From Comamonadaceae bacterium (GTDB lineage Bacteria > Pseudomonadota > Gammaproteobacteria > Burkholderiales > Burkholderiaceae_C), in NCBI GenBank assembly GCA_947450765.1, contig CANFXC010000013.1:1-52931 (forward strand): 52,931 nucleotides of DNA, given 5' to 3'. Shown here piece by piece: positions 1 through 9,000 of the stretch (the first letter of the stretch is position 1; every line of letters begins with the position of its first letter). The position numbers and the translations under genes are program-made. Under the pieces are notes generated by a model. The model searched no databases, was not told the DNA's origin, and was given only the letters and a program-made list of their open reading frames with translations.

Positions 1-1
1 A

Positions 2-886
2 GCCGTTGACGCGCTGCTGGTGCACCCGGATGTGCACGCGATTTCGTTCGTCGGCTCGACGCCGATTGCCAACTACATTTATGAAACCGGCGCGCACCAC
101 GGCAAGCGCGTGCAAGCGCTGGGTGGCGCTAAAAACCACATGGTCGTGATGCCGGACGCCGACCTTGACCAAGCCGTCGACGCGCTGATTGGCGCTGGCT
201 ACGGTTCGGCCGGTGAGCGCTGCATGGCGATCTCAGTCGCCGTGCTGGTTGGCGATGTGGCCGACCGTTTGCTGCCAAAACTACAAGCACGCGCCGAGCA
301 ACTCGTCATCAAAAACGGCGTCAATTTAGATGCTGAAATGGGCCCCATCGTCACCGCCGCAGCGCACCAGCGCATCACCGGCTACATCGACTTGGGCGTC
401 CAAGAAGGCGCGACACTGCTGGTCGACGGCCGCAAGTTCACAGGCGCTCAAGCCGGCGCGGGTTGCGAGCAAGGCTTTTGGATGGGCGGCACGCTGTTTG
501 ACAACGTGACCCCCGAGATGCGCATTTACAAAGAAGAAATTTTTGGCCCGGTGTTGGGTTGCATGCGCGTCAAAGACTTGGCCGAAGCCATCAACCTGAT
601 CAACGCCCACGAGTTCGGCAACGGCGTGAGCTGCTTCACCCGCGACGGCAACGTGGCGCGTGAATTCAGCCGCCGTATTCAAGTCGGCATGGTCGGCATC
701 AACGTGCCCATTCCGGTGCCGATGGCTTGGCACGGTTTTGGTGGCTGGAAGAAAAGCCTCTTCGGCGACATGCACGCCTACGGCGAAGAAGGCGTGCGTT
801 TTTACACCAAGCAAAAATCCATCATGCAGCGCTGGCCCGAGAGCATCGGCAAGGGCGCGGAGTTTGTGATGCCGACGGCGAAGTGA
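2..886 (+). CDS. mmsA: CoA-acylating methylmalonate-semialdehyde dehydrogenase, C-terminal part
   Basis: The reading frame is open from base 2, so the 5' end lies outside the window; about 294 residues are present of the roughly 500 usual for the family. It belongs to the aldehyde dehydrogenase superfamily. The catalytic cysteine sits in GERCMAIS, and the CoA-acylating MMSDH subgroup is suggested by the GGAKNH segment and by the C-terminal [11 protein letters not shown] and [11 protein letters not shown] segments. Known members oxidise methylmalonate or malonate semialdehyde to propionyl- or acetyl-CoA with NAD in valine and myo-inositol catabolism in the cytoplasm. A strong terminator follows 22 bases after the stop, so the gene ends its transcription unit. 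I am confident of the family; the exact substrate is inferred. Confidence 0.9.
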   Translation, partial: AVDALLVHPDVHAISFVGSTPIANYIYETGAHHGKRVQALGGAKNHMVVMPDADLDQAVDALIGAGYGSAGERCMAISVAVLVGDVADRLLPKLQARAEQLVIKNGVNLDAEMGPIVTAAAHQRITGYIDLGVQEGATLLVDGRKFTGAQAGAGCEQGFWMGGTLFDNVTPEMRIYKEEIFGPVLGCMRVKDLAEAINLINAHEFGNGVSCFTRDGNVAREFSRRIQVGMVGINVPIPVPMAWHGFGGWKKSLFGDMHAYGEEGVRFYTKQKSIMQRWPESIGKGAEFVMPTAK

Positions 887-907
887 GTTTTTAGCGTATT
901 GGGAAAA

Positions 908-940
908 GGGGCTGCACCGTTCGGTGCGGCCCCTTTTTTT
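908..940 (+). terminator. Rho-independent terminator after mmsA
   Basis: A 12-bp stem (908-919 pairing with 922-933, one G-U pair) is followed directly by seven T residues (934-940). It insulates the restriction locus from mmsA transcription. Confidence 0.9.
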
Positions 941-990
941 ATTTGCGGTCTAACAAGCGAGTTACCGATAGTAATTTTCATAAGCCTCGG

Positions 991-1011
991 CCATTGGAAT
1001 GTAGCCAATGG
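991..1011. promoter_or_regulatory. Inverted repeat upstream of hsdM (candidate operator)
   Basis: A perfect 7-bp inverted repeat, CCATTGG (991-997) and CCAATGG (1005-1011), is separated by 7 bp and lies 50 bp before the chosen hsdM start. A TATAGA hexamer at 1014-1019 could be a -10 element, which would put the repeat over the -35 region. This is the only symmetric signal in the 120-bp leader. Its role as an operator for restriction-modification expression is inference. Confidence 0.35.
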
Positions 1012-1060
1012 GCTATAGAAGTCGGCAATGCGGATGATTCTGACGACTAAACTCGGCTCC

Positions 1061-2821
1061 ATGGCCACTCAAAACGCAAACCTTTCATCGTTCATCTGGT
1101 CAGTCGCTGACTTGCTTCGTGGCGACTTCAAACAATCTGAATACGGCAAAGTCATCTTGCCTTTCACCGTGTTGCGTCGGCTCGATTGCGTGCTGGCATC
1201 GAGCAAATTTGCAGTGTTGGCCGAGAAAGAGGCCCGTGAGAAAGCGGGCTTGAACCCAGAGCCTTTCTTGCTGCGCATGTCTGAGCAGTTCTTCTACAAC
1301 ACCTCGCCGCTTGACCTCAAAAAGCTGATGGGTGACCAAGACCACATTGCAGAAAATCTGCGGGCCTACCTGCAGGCGTTTTCACCCGCTGTGCGCGACA
1401 TTTTTGAGAGCTTTGAATTCCACACCCAAATCGACAAGCTGGCCAAGTCGGGCCTGCTGTACATGGTCACCGAGAAATTCGCCAACATCGACATGCACCC
1501 GGATGCGGTGAGCAACGCTGAGATGGGTGCCATCTTCGAAGAGCTGATCCGCAAGTTTGCCGAACTCTCCAATGAAACCGCTGGTGAGCACTTCACCCCG
1601 CGTGAGGTCATTCGCCTGATGGTCAACCTGCTGTTCATTGAAGACGATGCGGCCTTGACCAAGCCCGGCGTGGTGCGCAGCCTGTATGACCCAACAGCGG
1701 GCACCGGCGGCATGCTGAGCGTGGCCGATGAACATCTGACCAGCCTGAACCCTGACGCACGTCTGGTGATGTATGGCCAAGAGCTCAACCCCGAGTCTTA
1801 CGCCATTTGCAAAGCTGACATGCTCATCAAGGGGCAAGACATTGCCAACATCATCTTTGGCAACACACTGTCCAACGATGGTCTGAACGGCAAGGTGTTC
1901 GATTACGCACTCAGCAACCCGCCCTTTGGCGTCGAGTGGAAAAAGATCGAGAAAGAAATCCGCAAGGAAGCCGAGCAAATGGGCTTTAACGGACGCTTTG
2001 GTCCCGGCTTGCCACGGGTCAGCGACGGCTCGCTCTTATTCTTGCTGCACCTGATCGCCAAGATGCGCCCGGCGGTCGATGGCGGCAGCCGCTTTGGCAT
2101 CGTGCTCAACGGCTCTCCGCTGTTCACGGGCGGCGCTGGCAGTGGCGAGAGCGAGATTCGCCGCTACGTGCTGGAAAACGATTTGGTCGAAGCCATCATC
2201 GCTTTGCCGACCGACATGTTTTACAACACCGGCATCAGCACCTACATTTGGATCGTCAGCAACCGCAAACCACAAGCCCGCAAAGGCAAAGTGCAGTTAA
2301 TTGACGCCAGCAGCTTCTGGCAGAAGATGCGCAAGAGCCTCGGGTCAAAGCGCAAGGAGCTGAGCGCCGAGCACATCGACGACATCACCCGTTTGTTTGG
2401 CAACTTTGAAGAGCTCACCCGCCAAGTAGACGGCAGCCCCGTGCCGATCAGCCGCATCTTCGCCAACGAAGCCTTCGGGTATCACACCATCACCGTCGAG
2501 CGCCCGGAGCGCGATGACAACGGCCAGATTGTCTTGAGCACCAAGGGCAAAAACAAAGGCAAGCCCATGCCGAACAGCAGCCTGCGCGACACCGAAAACG
2601 TGCCGCTCAGCGACGACATCACCGCCTACTTCAAACGTGAAGTATTGCCCCATGCGCCTGACGCCTGGATCGACACCGAGAAAACCAAAGTGGGTTACGA
2701 GATTCCGTTCAATCGCCACTTTTACGTCTTCAAGCCACCGCGCCCGCTGGCCGAGATTGACGCCGAGTTGAAAGGTGTGACCGACCGGATTTTGAGCATG
2801 ATTGGGGGACTGACGGCGTGA
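1061..2821 (+). CDS. hsdM: Type I restriction-modification system DNA methyltransferase subunit (HsdM)
   Basis: This 586-aa protein is the adenine-N6 methyltransferase and structural core of a type I restriction-modification complex (M2S, or R2M2S with HsdR). The N-terminal helical HsdM region includes the family-typical segment [17 protein letters not shown]. The SAM-binding segment is DPTAGTGGM (about residue 210), and the catalytic motif IV is SNPPFG (about residue 285). The ATG at 1061 matches the family N-terminus ([13 protein letters not shown]). An in-frame ATG at 1028 would add 11 residues and has a weak AGAAG upstream. No strong ribosome site is seen at 1061. It is followed closely by the antitoxin and fic genes and then hsdS, an interrupted hsdMS order. 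Confidence 0.95.
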   Translation: MATQNANLSSFIWSVADLLRGDFKQSEYGKVILPFTVLRRLDCVLASSKFAVLAEKEAREKAGLNPEPFLLRMSEQFFYNTSPLDLKKLMGDQDHIAENLRAYLQAFSPAVRDIFESFEFHTQIDKLAKSGLLYMVTEKFANIDMHPDAVSNAEMGAIFEELIRKFAELSNETAGEHFTPREVIRLMVNLLFIEDDAALTKPGVVRSLYDPTAGTGGMLSVADEHLTSLNPDARLVMYGQELNPESYAICKADMLIKGQDIANIIFGNTLSNDGLNGKVFDYALSNPPFGVEWKKIEKEIRKEAEQMGFNGRFGPGLPRVSDGSLLFLLHLIAKMRPAVDGGSRFGIVLNGSPLFTGGAGSGESEIRRYVLENDLVEAIIALPTDMFYNTGISTYIWIVSNRKPQARKGKVQLIDASSFWQKMRKSLGSKRKELSAEHIDDITRLFGNFEELTRQVDGSPVPISRIFANEAFGYHTITVERPERDDNGQIVLSTKGKNKGKPMPNSSLRDTENVPLSDDITAYFKREVLPHAPDAWIDTEKTKVGYEIPFNRHFYVFKPPRPLAEIDAELKGVTDRILSMIGGLTA

Positions 2822-2873
2822 GCAAACCTGCATATCTGTTGGTCGCAGCAGGGCAAAAGGTTAAAATCACTGC

Positions 2874-3032
2874 ATGCAAGTCACGCAACAACTTCAGCAA
2901 CGTCTCGTGCAGACTGTTCGCGTTTCCATGCGCATTGAAGGCTACGCCCCAAGCACGTCGCTCCAGATTCAGGCCAAAGCGAAAGCACTGATGGAGCTAC
3001 AGCTTGTCAAAGTATCAGTTTCAACAAAGTGA
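2874..3032 (+). CDS. VbhA-like antitoxin of the adjacent Fic protein (52 aa)
   Basis: This short frame lies between hsdM and fic. The ATG at 2874 is the only possible start, because an in-frame stop lies at 2862-2864. The protein carries SMRIEG at residues 18-23. This fits the Fic-inhibitory motif [S/T]xxxE[G/N], in which the glutamate (E22) blocks the ATP gamma-phosphate site of Fic enzymes. The segment after it (YAPSTSLQ, then a helix) resembles the layout of VbhA, the small antitoxin of VbhT, where the motif is SQRLEG. It overlaps the fic start by 29 nt in another frame, which suggests translational coupling. A weak AAGG lies 13 nt before the ATG. Motif and position are seen; the antitoxin function is inferred from the class I Fic toxin-antitoxin family. 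Confidence 0.8.
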   Translation: MQVTQQLQQRLVQTVRVSMRIEGYAPSTSLQIQAKAKALMELQLVKVSVSTK

Positions 3033-3645
3033 CATTTACCAGCCCGGGACTGACCTCCCTATCAATCGGCTGGATATCGGCGATGCCGAAATTCTCCACG
3101 AAATAGAAGCACAGCTGCTGCTCCAGGCTTACGAAACTTTTGTTTTGGAGCTCGTCGCAGAAACTCGGTTCGACGAGGCCTATTTCCAATCTCTTCATCA
3201 GCGCACTTTTGACTCTCTGTATGGCTGGGCAGGACAGTACCGCACACAAGACATGGTCAAAGGAAGCTCCATGTTTTGCCGCGCCGCGTTTTTGCCGAAC
3301 GAAGCACAGCGCATTTTCAAAGAACTTGAAAAAGAAGACTACCTGCGGGGTGCCGCCCTCTGGCCCAGGGAACGCTTTGCCGACCGCCTGGCCTACTTCC
3401 AAAGCGAGCTGATTGCACTGCATCCTTTTTACGAACTCAATGGTCGCATCACCCGCCTGTTTTTTGACTTGATCACCATTCATAACGGCTACGGCCCGAT
3501 TGATTACGGACTCGCGCTGCGTGACGACCCGGAGGTGGACAACAATTACATTCGAGCGTCCATCGACTGCGTTCAACGCGCTGACCATGCACTGCTACGC
3601 GAGCTTGTCTTGGCTGGATTGAGTTCCAGCGAGTCGGAATCATGA
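3004..3645 (+). CDS. Fic/DOC-family protein (putative AMP transferase toxin)
   Basis: This 213-aa protein has a Fic domain. The active-site loop is HPFYELNGRITR, with H140 as the expected catalytic base, E144 as the Mg ligand position and R148/R151 as phosphate-binding arginines. The usual glycine of HxFx[D/E]GN[G/K]RxxR is leucine (L145). A flap region (DMVKGSSMF, residues 82-90) and the helix before it (YGWAGQYRT) match Fic architecture. Family members AMPylate target proteins; toxin-type members modify DNA gyrase and topoisomerase IV. The start is TTG at 3004 with GGAG at 2993-2996; no ATG or GTG lies near the N-terminus. It overlaps the upstream antitoxin frame by 29 nt and hsdS by 4 nt (ATGA), so it is built into the hsdM-hsdS operon. 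Target and activity are not known. Confidence 0.9.
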   Translation: MSKYQFQQSDIYQPGTDLPINRLDIGDAEILHEIEAQLLLQAYETFVLELVAETRFDEAYFQSLHQRTFDSLYGWAGQYRTQDMVKGSSMFCRAAFLPNEAQRIFKELEKEDYLRGAALWPRERFADRLAYFQSELIALHPFYELNGRITRLFFDLITIHNGYGPIDYGLALRDDPEVDNNYIRASIDCVQRADHALLRELVLAGLSSSESES

Positions 3646-5039
3646 GCTTTGCGCGTTACCCCGATTACAAAGACAGCGGCGTGGAGTGGTTGGGGGAGGT
3701 GCCGGAGCATTGGGATGCTGTACCGATCAAGTACCTCGGTCGTCTCAAAGGCGGCGCCGGTTTCCCACACGAAAAGCAGGGTACTGAAGGCGCGGAACTA
3801 TCTTTTCATAAGGTAAATGCACTCGCACAAGCAGATAGTGACGGTTTTCTTGCCGACAGCGATAACACGATAGATCGTGTCACAGCCAAGGAACTCGGTG
3901 CCTTCGTCTTTCCTGCTGATTCCATAGTTTTTGCAAAGGTCGGTGCAGCTCTTTTGCTTGGACGCATTCGTCTTCTCCGCCATAACTCATGCCTAGACAA
4001 CAACATGATGGGGCTTGTGGTTAGACATACTGAATTTCAGGTGAAGTTCGTTCGCCATGCAATGAACCTTGTTCGGTTCGACCTGATTGCAAACCCAGGT
4101 GCTGTTCCATCATTGAACGAAGGGCAAATCGGTGACTTTTGTCTAGCAATGCCACCCCTCCCCGAACAAACCCAAATCGCCGCCTTTCTGGACCACGAAA
4201 CCGCGAAGATTGATGAGCTGGTGGCAGAGCAGCGGCGGCTGATGGCGCTGCTGAAAGAAAAGCGCCAAGCCGTCATCTCCCACGCCGTCACCCAAGGCCT
4301 GAACCCCCACGCCCCCATGAAGCCGTCCGGTATCGAATGGCTGGGGGATGTGCCGGCGCATTGGAGTGTTATTGCGTTGAAGCGAATCGCCGATGTTCAA
4401 ACTGGGGTGGCAAAGGGCAAAGATAACGGTTCACGGACGACGATTACGGTTCCCTACCTGCGAGTTGCCAACGTTCAAGATGGTTATCTTGACCTTGAAA
4501 CCATAGCGACGATGGAGATACCGTCAGAAGATTTGAAGCGTTACGCGCTCAAACCCGGCGATGTATTGATGAACGAAGGCGGTGACTTCGATAAGCTGGG
4601 GCGCGGTCATGTTTGGGAAGGTCAAATTGACCCGTGTATTACGCAGAACCATGTGTTCGCAGTTCGCCCACGAACGGTTTCGTCTGCATGGCTGAATGCA
4701 GTCACCGGTTCAGATTTCGCCCAGTTTTACTTTATGACGCGATCAAAGCAAAGTACAAATTTAGCTTCTATCTCCTCAACGAATCTCATGGAACTGCCTG
4801 TGATTCTTCCGCCGGAGGAAGAGCAACACGCTATCTTGTCGTTTATTGCCAAACAGCTCACTTGTTTCGACACCCTCACCACAGAAGCCCAACGCGCCAT
4901 CGACCTGCTGGCCGAGCGCCGCACCGCGCTGATCTCCGCCGCCGTCACCGGGCAACTCGATGTTCGTGATGTGCGAGGTGACGTCCCGCCGGCGCGTGAC
5001 AGCAAGCGGCAAAGTGCCGTGCGGTCAGCTCGCACTTGA
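3642..5039 (+). CDS. hsdS: Type I restriction-modification system specificity subunit (HsdS)
   Basis: This 465-aa protein directs the complex to a bipartite DNA site. It shows the family's internal duplication. Half 1 begins YKDSGVEWLGEVPEHW (about residue 8) and half 2 SGIEWLGDVPAHW (about residue 229). Each is followed by a target-recognition domain and then a conserved helix; the first helix starts PPLPEQTQIAAFLDHETAKI and ends in AVISHAVTQGL. The two recognition domains are visibly less GC-rich than the flanking helices, a pattern expected where recognition domains are exchanged by recombination. The tail after the second helix (about residues 440-465, rich in R, D and S) is extra. The start overlaps the fic stop (ATGA). 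The recognised sequence cannot be read from the protein. Confidence 0.95.
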   Translation: MSFARYPDYKDSGVEWLGEVPEHWDAVPIKYLGRLKGGAGFPHEKQGTEGAELSFHKVNALAQADSDGFLADSDNTIDRVTAKELGAFVFPADSIVFAKVGAALLLGRIRLLRHNSCLDNNMMGLVVRHTEFQVKFVRHAMNLVRFDLIANPGAVPSLNEGQIGDFCLAMPPLPEQTQIAAFLDHETAKIDELVAEQRRLMALLKEKRQAVISHAVTQGLNPHAPMKPSGIEWLGDVPAHWSVIALKRIADVQTGVAKGKDNGSRTTITVPYLRVANVQDGYLDLETIATMEIPSEDLKRYALKPGDVLMNEGGDFDKLGRGHVWEGQIDPCITQNHVFAVRPRTVSSAWLNAVTGSDFAQFYFMTRSKQSTNLASISSTNLMELPVILPPEEEQHAILSFIAKQLTCFDTLTTEAQRAIDLLAERRTALISAAVTGQLDVRDVRGDVPPARDSKRQSAVRSART

Positions 5040-5093
5040 ATTGCTCTCCCTGATGTCCGGTGTTACTGTCGTGTCACCTTTTTGGAGTCTGCC

Positions 5094-5342
5094 ATGTCCA
5101 GCACCACGTCCCTCAAACTGCCCAATGCTTTGAAGGCCACCATCGCCAAAGTCGCCGCCTTTGCTGGTGCGGACGTCAAAGCCTATGTCCTGGCCCGGGT
5201 AAACCAGTGCCTGCCGCAGGCACTGCCGCTGGATGCAACCAAGCTCATGAAACCGGTGCATGACCGACCCGCTCGCAGCATAAGCAACCGCCTACTGGTG
5301 CTGGCACTGCGGCATCAGCGCGAGTCTGGCTACAGGACATGA
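5094..5342 (+). CDS. Small protein with ribbon-helix-helix-like N-terminus (82 aa)
   Basis: The ATG at 5094 has GGAG at 5084-5087. The first ~45 residues read as a short strand (TTSLKLP), a helix, a turn (AGADVKA) and a second helix (YVLARVNQ), a pattern like CopG/Arc-type ribbon-helix-helix DNA-binding antitoxins. The remainder (from LPLDATKLMKP) matches nothing I recognise and is rich in arginine. No toxin frame follows before the Phd-type antitoxin at 5436, so this could be an orphan antitoxin or the remnant of a pair. It lies 54 bp after hsdS and probably shares its transcript. The fold call is by eye and weak. Confidence 0.5.
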   Translation: MSSTTSLKLPNALKATIAKVAAFAGADVKAYVLARVNQCLPQALPLDATKLMKPVHDRPARSISNRLLVLALRHQRESGYRT

Positions 5343-5371
5343 CTGGCTCCTCAATATCGCACCAGCAGAAC

Positions 5372-5406
5372 TGGACAAATCGCATTGTTAATCGTATTAT
5401 TAACAA
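5372..5406 (+). promoter_or_regulatory. Promoter and palindromic operator of the Phd/RelE-type pair
   Basis: TGGACA (5372-5377) and TATTAT (5395-5400) are separated by 17 bp, each one base from the sigma-70 consensus. A perfect inverted repeat TTGTTAAT (5385-5392) / ATTAACAA (5399-5406) with a 6-bp spacer straddles the -10 element. Phd/YefM-type antitoxins autorepress by binding such palindromes, so this is probably the toxin-antitoxin operator. It would also feed hsdR, 638 bp downstream. The local AT-richness contrasts with the surroundings. Confidence 0.7.
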
Positions 5407-5435
5407 ATTGATTTATCGCACTCCCGGAGCCAACC

Positions 5436-5690
5436 ATGTCCCACATCAGCGCCAACGACCTTAAAACCAAGGGTATTTCTGCCATTGAATTTGCCTTGAG
5501 CACCGCGCCCGAGGCCATTGTGTCGGTGCGTGGCAAAGACAAGTTTGTCGTGATGGACATGGCGCATTACCACTACCTGCGCGAATGCGAGCTGGACGCC
5601 GCGCTGGCCCAAACCCGCGCTGACCTGGCCGCAGGCCGTGCGGTGCAAGAATCGCCCGAGGCCCACCTGGCGCGGCTGGACGCCATGTGA
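5436..5690 (+). CDS. Phd/YefM-family antitoxin
   Basis: This 84-aa protein has the Phd/YefM fold. The N-terminal DNA-binding part contains ISANDLKTKGISAIE and VSVRGKDKFVVMD, followed by HYHYLRECELDAALAQTRAD and a C-terminal toxin-binding tail (AVQESPEAHLARL). Such proteins neutralise the partner toxin and repress their own promoter. The ATG has GGAG six bases upstream (5426-5429). The stop overlaps the toxin's GTG start (GTGA). The promoter/operator lies directly upstream, so the pair can be expressed separately from the hsdM-hsdS operon. Confidence 0.88.
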   Translation: MSHISANDLKTKGISAIEFALSTAPEAIVSVRGKDKFVVMDMAHYHYLRECELDAALAQTRADLAAGRAVQESPEAHLARLDAM

Positions 5691-5986
5691 GTGTGCCCAA
5701 GACCCCACTCATGCCTTTCGCCCTGGTCTTCACCGAGCAATACAACCGCCGGGCAGCACGCTTTCTGAAACGCCATCCGGACCTGCGCCAGCAATACCTC
5801 AAAACCCTGCTACTGCTAGAAGCCAACCCGGCCCACCCCTCGCTACGCCTGCATCCTCTGCGCGGGCAACTGGATGGTCTGCACTCGGTGTCCATCAATC
5901 TGTCGTACCGAATCACGCTGGAGTTGCTGATTCAAGACGGGCAGATCATTCCGGTGAATGTGGGTGACCATGAGGCGATTTATTGA
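5687..5986 (+). CDS. RelE/ParE-family toxin
   Basis: This 99-aa small basic protein of the RelE/ParE superfamily pairs with the preceding antitoxin. Typical features are FTEQYNRRAARFLKRHP (first helix), the middle segment PSLRLHPLRGQLDGLHSVSI and the strands LSYRITLELL and IIPVNVGDHEAIY. RelE-like members cleave mRNA on the ribosome; ParE-like members poison gyrase, and the two cannot be separated by eye. The start is uncertain: GTG at 5687 gives 4-nt coupling with the antitoxin, GTG at 5693 is possible, and ATG at 5711 would remove eight residues and begin nearer the conserved FALVFTEQY. It is followed 57 bp later by hsdR with no terminator. Confidence 0.85.
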   Translation: MSVPKTPLMPFALVFTEQYNRRAARFLKRHPDLRQQYLKTLLLLEANPAHPSLRLHPLRGQLDGLHSVSINLSYRITLELLIQDGQIIPVNVGDHEAIY

Positions 5987-6043
5987 CTTGCTAATGCTAT
6001 TCGTCGCTTTTCGCTAGCCAAGAAACAATAAAGGGAGGAGCCA

Positions 6044-9000
6044 ATGAGCCTGCACAAAGAAATCAGCTTCGAGAACGAGATCTGCCAGCACCTGGCCTCC
6101 TCTGGCTGGCTCTACGCCGACGGTGACGCCGCCCACTATGACCGCGCCCGTGCTTTCTTTCCCGCTGATGTGCTGGCCTGGGTGCAAACCACCCAGCCCA
6201 AAGCCTGGGACGTCCTGACCAAAAACCACGGCGCACAAGCGGAAGTCACCTTGTTGACCCGCCTGCGCGACCAGCTAGACCAGCGCGGGACGCTGGATGT
6301 GTTGCGCCAAGGCATTGAGTTGCTGGGCCTCAAAGCTCCGCTCAAGCTGGCTGAGTTCAAACCGGCGCTTGGCATCAACCCTGACATTCTGGCGCGCTAC
6401 GCAGCCAACCGCCTGCGCGTGGTGCGCCAAGTGCATTACTCGCTGCACAACGAAAACAACATCGACTTGGTGCTGTTTTTAAACGGGCTGCCGGTGGCCA
6501 CGGTGGAGTTAAAAACCGACTTCACGCAAAGCGTGCAAGACGCGATTGACCAGTACCGTTTTGACCGTCACCCCAAGCCCAAGGGGCAAGCGCCCGAGCC
6601 ATTGCTGTCTTTCCCGTCGGGGGCGTTGGTGCACTTTGCCGTGAGCAACAAAGAGGTTCACATGGTGACCCGGCTGGATGGCCCGGCCACGGTGTTTTTA
6701 CCTTTCAATTTGGGCAACGACGGTGCTGCTGGCAACCCGGTCAACCCAACCGGCCACCGGACTTCGTATCTGTGGGAGCAAGTGTGGGCACGCGAAAGTT
6801 GGCTGGAGATTTTGGGCCGCTACCTGATTGCTCAGCGCAACCCCAAGAAGCAGATTGAGAAGATCATCTTCCCCCGCTACCACCAGTTAGACGTGACGCG
6901 CAAGCTTCAGGCCGCCGTGATGCACGACGGCCCCGGCGGCAAGTACCTGATTCAGCACTCGGCCGGTTCCGGCAAAACCAACTCGATTGCTTGGACTGCG
7001 CACTTTTTGGCCGAGCTGCATGATGCGCAAAACAAGAAGGTGTTTGACACCGTGCTGGTGGTCTCAGACCGCAACGTGATTGACTCGCAGCTGCAAGAAG
7101 CGCTGTTTGACTTTCAACGCACCACCGGCGTGGTGGCCACCATCAAGAACACCGAAGGCAGCAAAAGCACCGCCTTGGCCGAAGCTCTATCGGGCGACAA
7201 AAAGATTGTGGTCTGCACCATCCAGACTTTCCCCTTCGCACTGGAGGCCGTGCGCAAGCTGGCCGCGACACAAAGTAAACGCTTTGCCGTGATTGCCGAC
7301 GAAGCCCACAGCTCGCAAACGGGTGCGGCGGCAATCCAGCTCAAGGCCGTTCTCAGCCCACAAGAGCTTCAAGATTTGAATGACGGCGGTGAGGTCAGCT
7401 CTGAAGACATTTTGGCTGCGCAGATGGCTTCGCGCGCTGACGATGGCGGCATCACCTTCGTGGCCTTCACTGCCACGCCCAAGAACAAGACGATGGAGTT
7501 GTTTGGCACATGCCCAGACCCCACGCGAAAACCGGCTGCAGACAACGTGCCGGCGCCGTTTCACGTTTATTCCATGCAGCAAGCGATTGAAGAAAAGTTC
7601 ATTCTGGACGTGCTGCAAAACTACACGCCGTACAAGCTGGCCTTCAAGCTGGCGCATAACGGCGCGGAGATGACGGAGAAGGAAGTTGATCGCAGCGCCG
7701 CCATGAAGGGCATCATGGGTTGGGTCCGGCTGCACCCGTACAACATCGCCCAAAAAGTTGAAGTCGTGGTCGAGCACTTTCGCGAGTTTGTGGCCCCGCT
7801 GCTCAAGGGCAAAGCCAAAGCGATGGTGGTGGTGGGCAGCCGCTTAGAGGCCGTGCGCTGGCAGCTGGCGATTCAGACATACATCAGCGAGCACGGCTAC
7901 AAAATCGGCGCGCTGGTGGCTTTTTCTGGTGAGGTGAACGACAAAGAATCTGGCCCCGACGGTTTCACTGAAAACAGCCCGGCACTGAACCCTCAACTCA
8001 AGGGCCGCGATATCCGTGAAGCCTTCAAGGGCGACGAGTATCAAATCTTGTTGGTCGCCAACAAGTTCCAAACCGGCTTTGACCAGCCGCTGTTGTGCGG
8101 CATGTACGTTGACAAACGCCTGGCTGGTATCCAGGCGGTGCAGACCCTGAGCCGCCTGAACCGGGCGCACCCGGGTAAAGACACCACCTATGTGATCGAC
8201 TTCGTGAACGACACTGAAGAAGTGCTGGCCGCTTTCAAGACCTATCACACCACCGCAGAGTTATCGGCCACGACGGACCCAAATCTGGTTTACAACCTGC
8301 GCGCCAAACTGGATTCTGCCGGACATTACGACGACTTTGAAGTGGACCGCGTGGTGGCTGTGGAGCTGAACCCCAACGCCAAACAAAGCGAATTGATTGC
8401 GGCGATCACCCCCGTCGAAGACCGCATCATGAAGCGCTACAAGGCGGCTCAGGCGGCGCTGAAGCTGGCACAAGATAAGAGCGACGACAAGGCTGCCTTG
8501 GCCGCTCAGGACGAGCTGGACGCATTGACTTTGTTCAAGGGTGACTTGGGTGCTTACATCCGGCTGTACACCTTCCTCTCGCAAATCTTCGACTACGGCA
8601 ACACCGCCCTTGAGAAGCGTGCGATCTTTTTCAAACGTCTGCTGCCCTTGCTGGAATTTGGCCGCGAACGCGAAGGCATTGATTTGTCCAAGGTGGTGTT
8701 GACGCACCATCACCTCAAAAATCTGGGTAAAACCACCATGGCGCTGGGAGCGGGTGACACCCCCAAGCTGTACCCTTTCAGCGAAGCAGGCAGCGGCAGC
8801 GTTCAAGAAAAAGAGAAAGCTTGGCTCTACGAAATCATCGCGAAAGTGAACGATCTGTTCGAAGGTGAGCTGAGCGATCAAGACAAGCTGGTCTATGTGA
8901 ACAAAGTCCTCAAGGGCAAGTTGCTGGAATCGGAAAAGTTGCGCCAGCAAGCCACGAACAACACCAAAGAGCAATTCGCCAACTCGCCGGATTTGAAGTC

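Noticed and set aside
941..1060. Leader before hsdM examined for a tRNA or attachment site as an island boundary
   Set aside because: No cloverleaf or repeat matching the sequence after hsdR (9164-9245) could be found, so no integration site is claimed.
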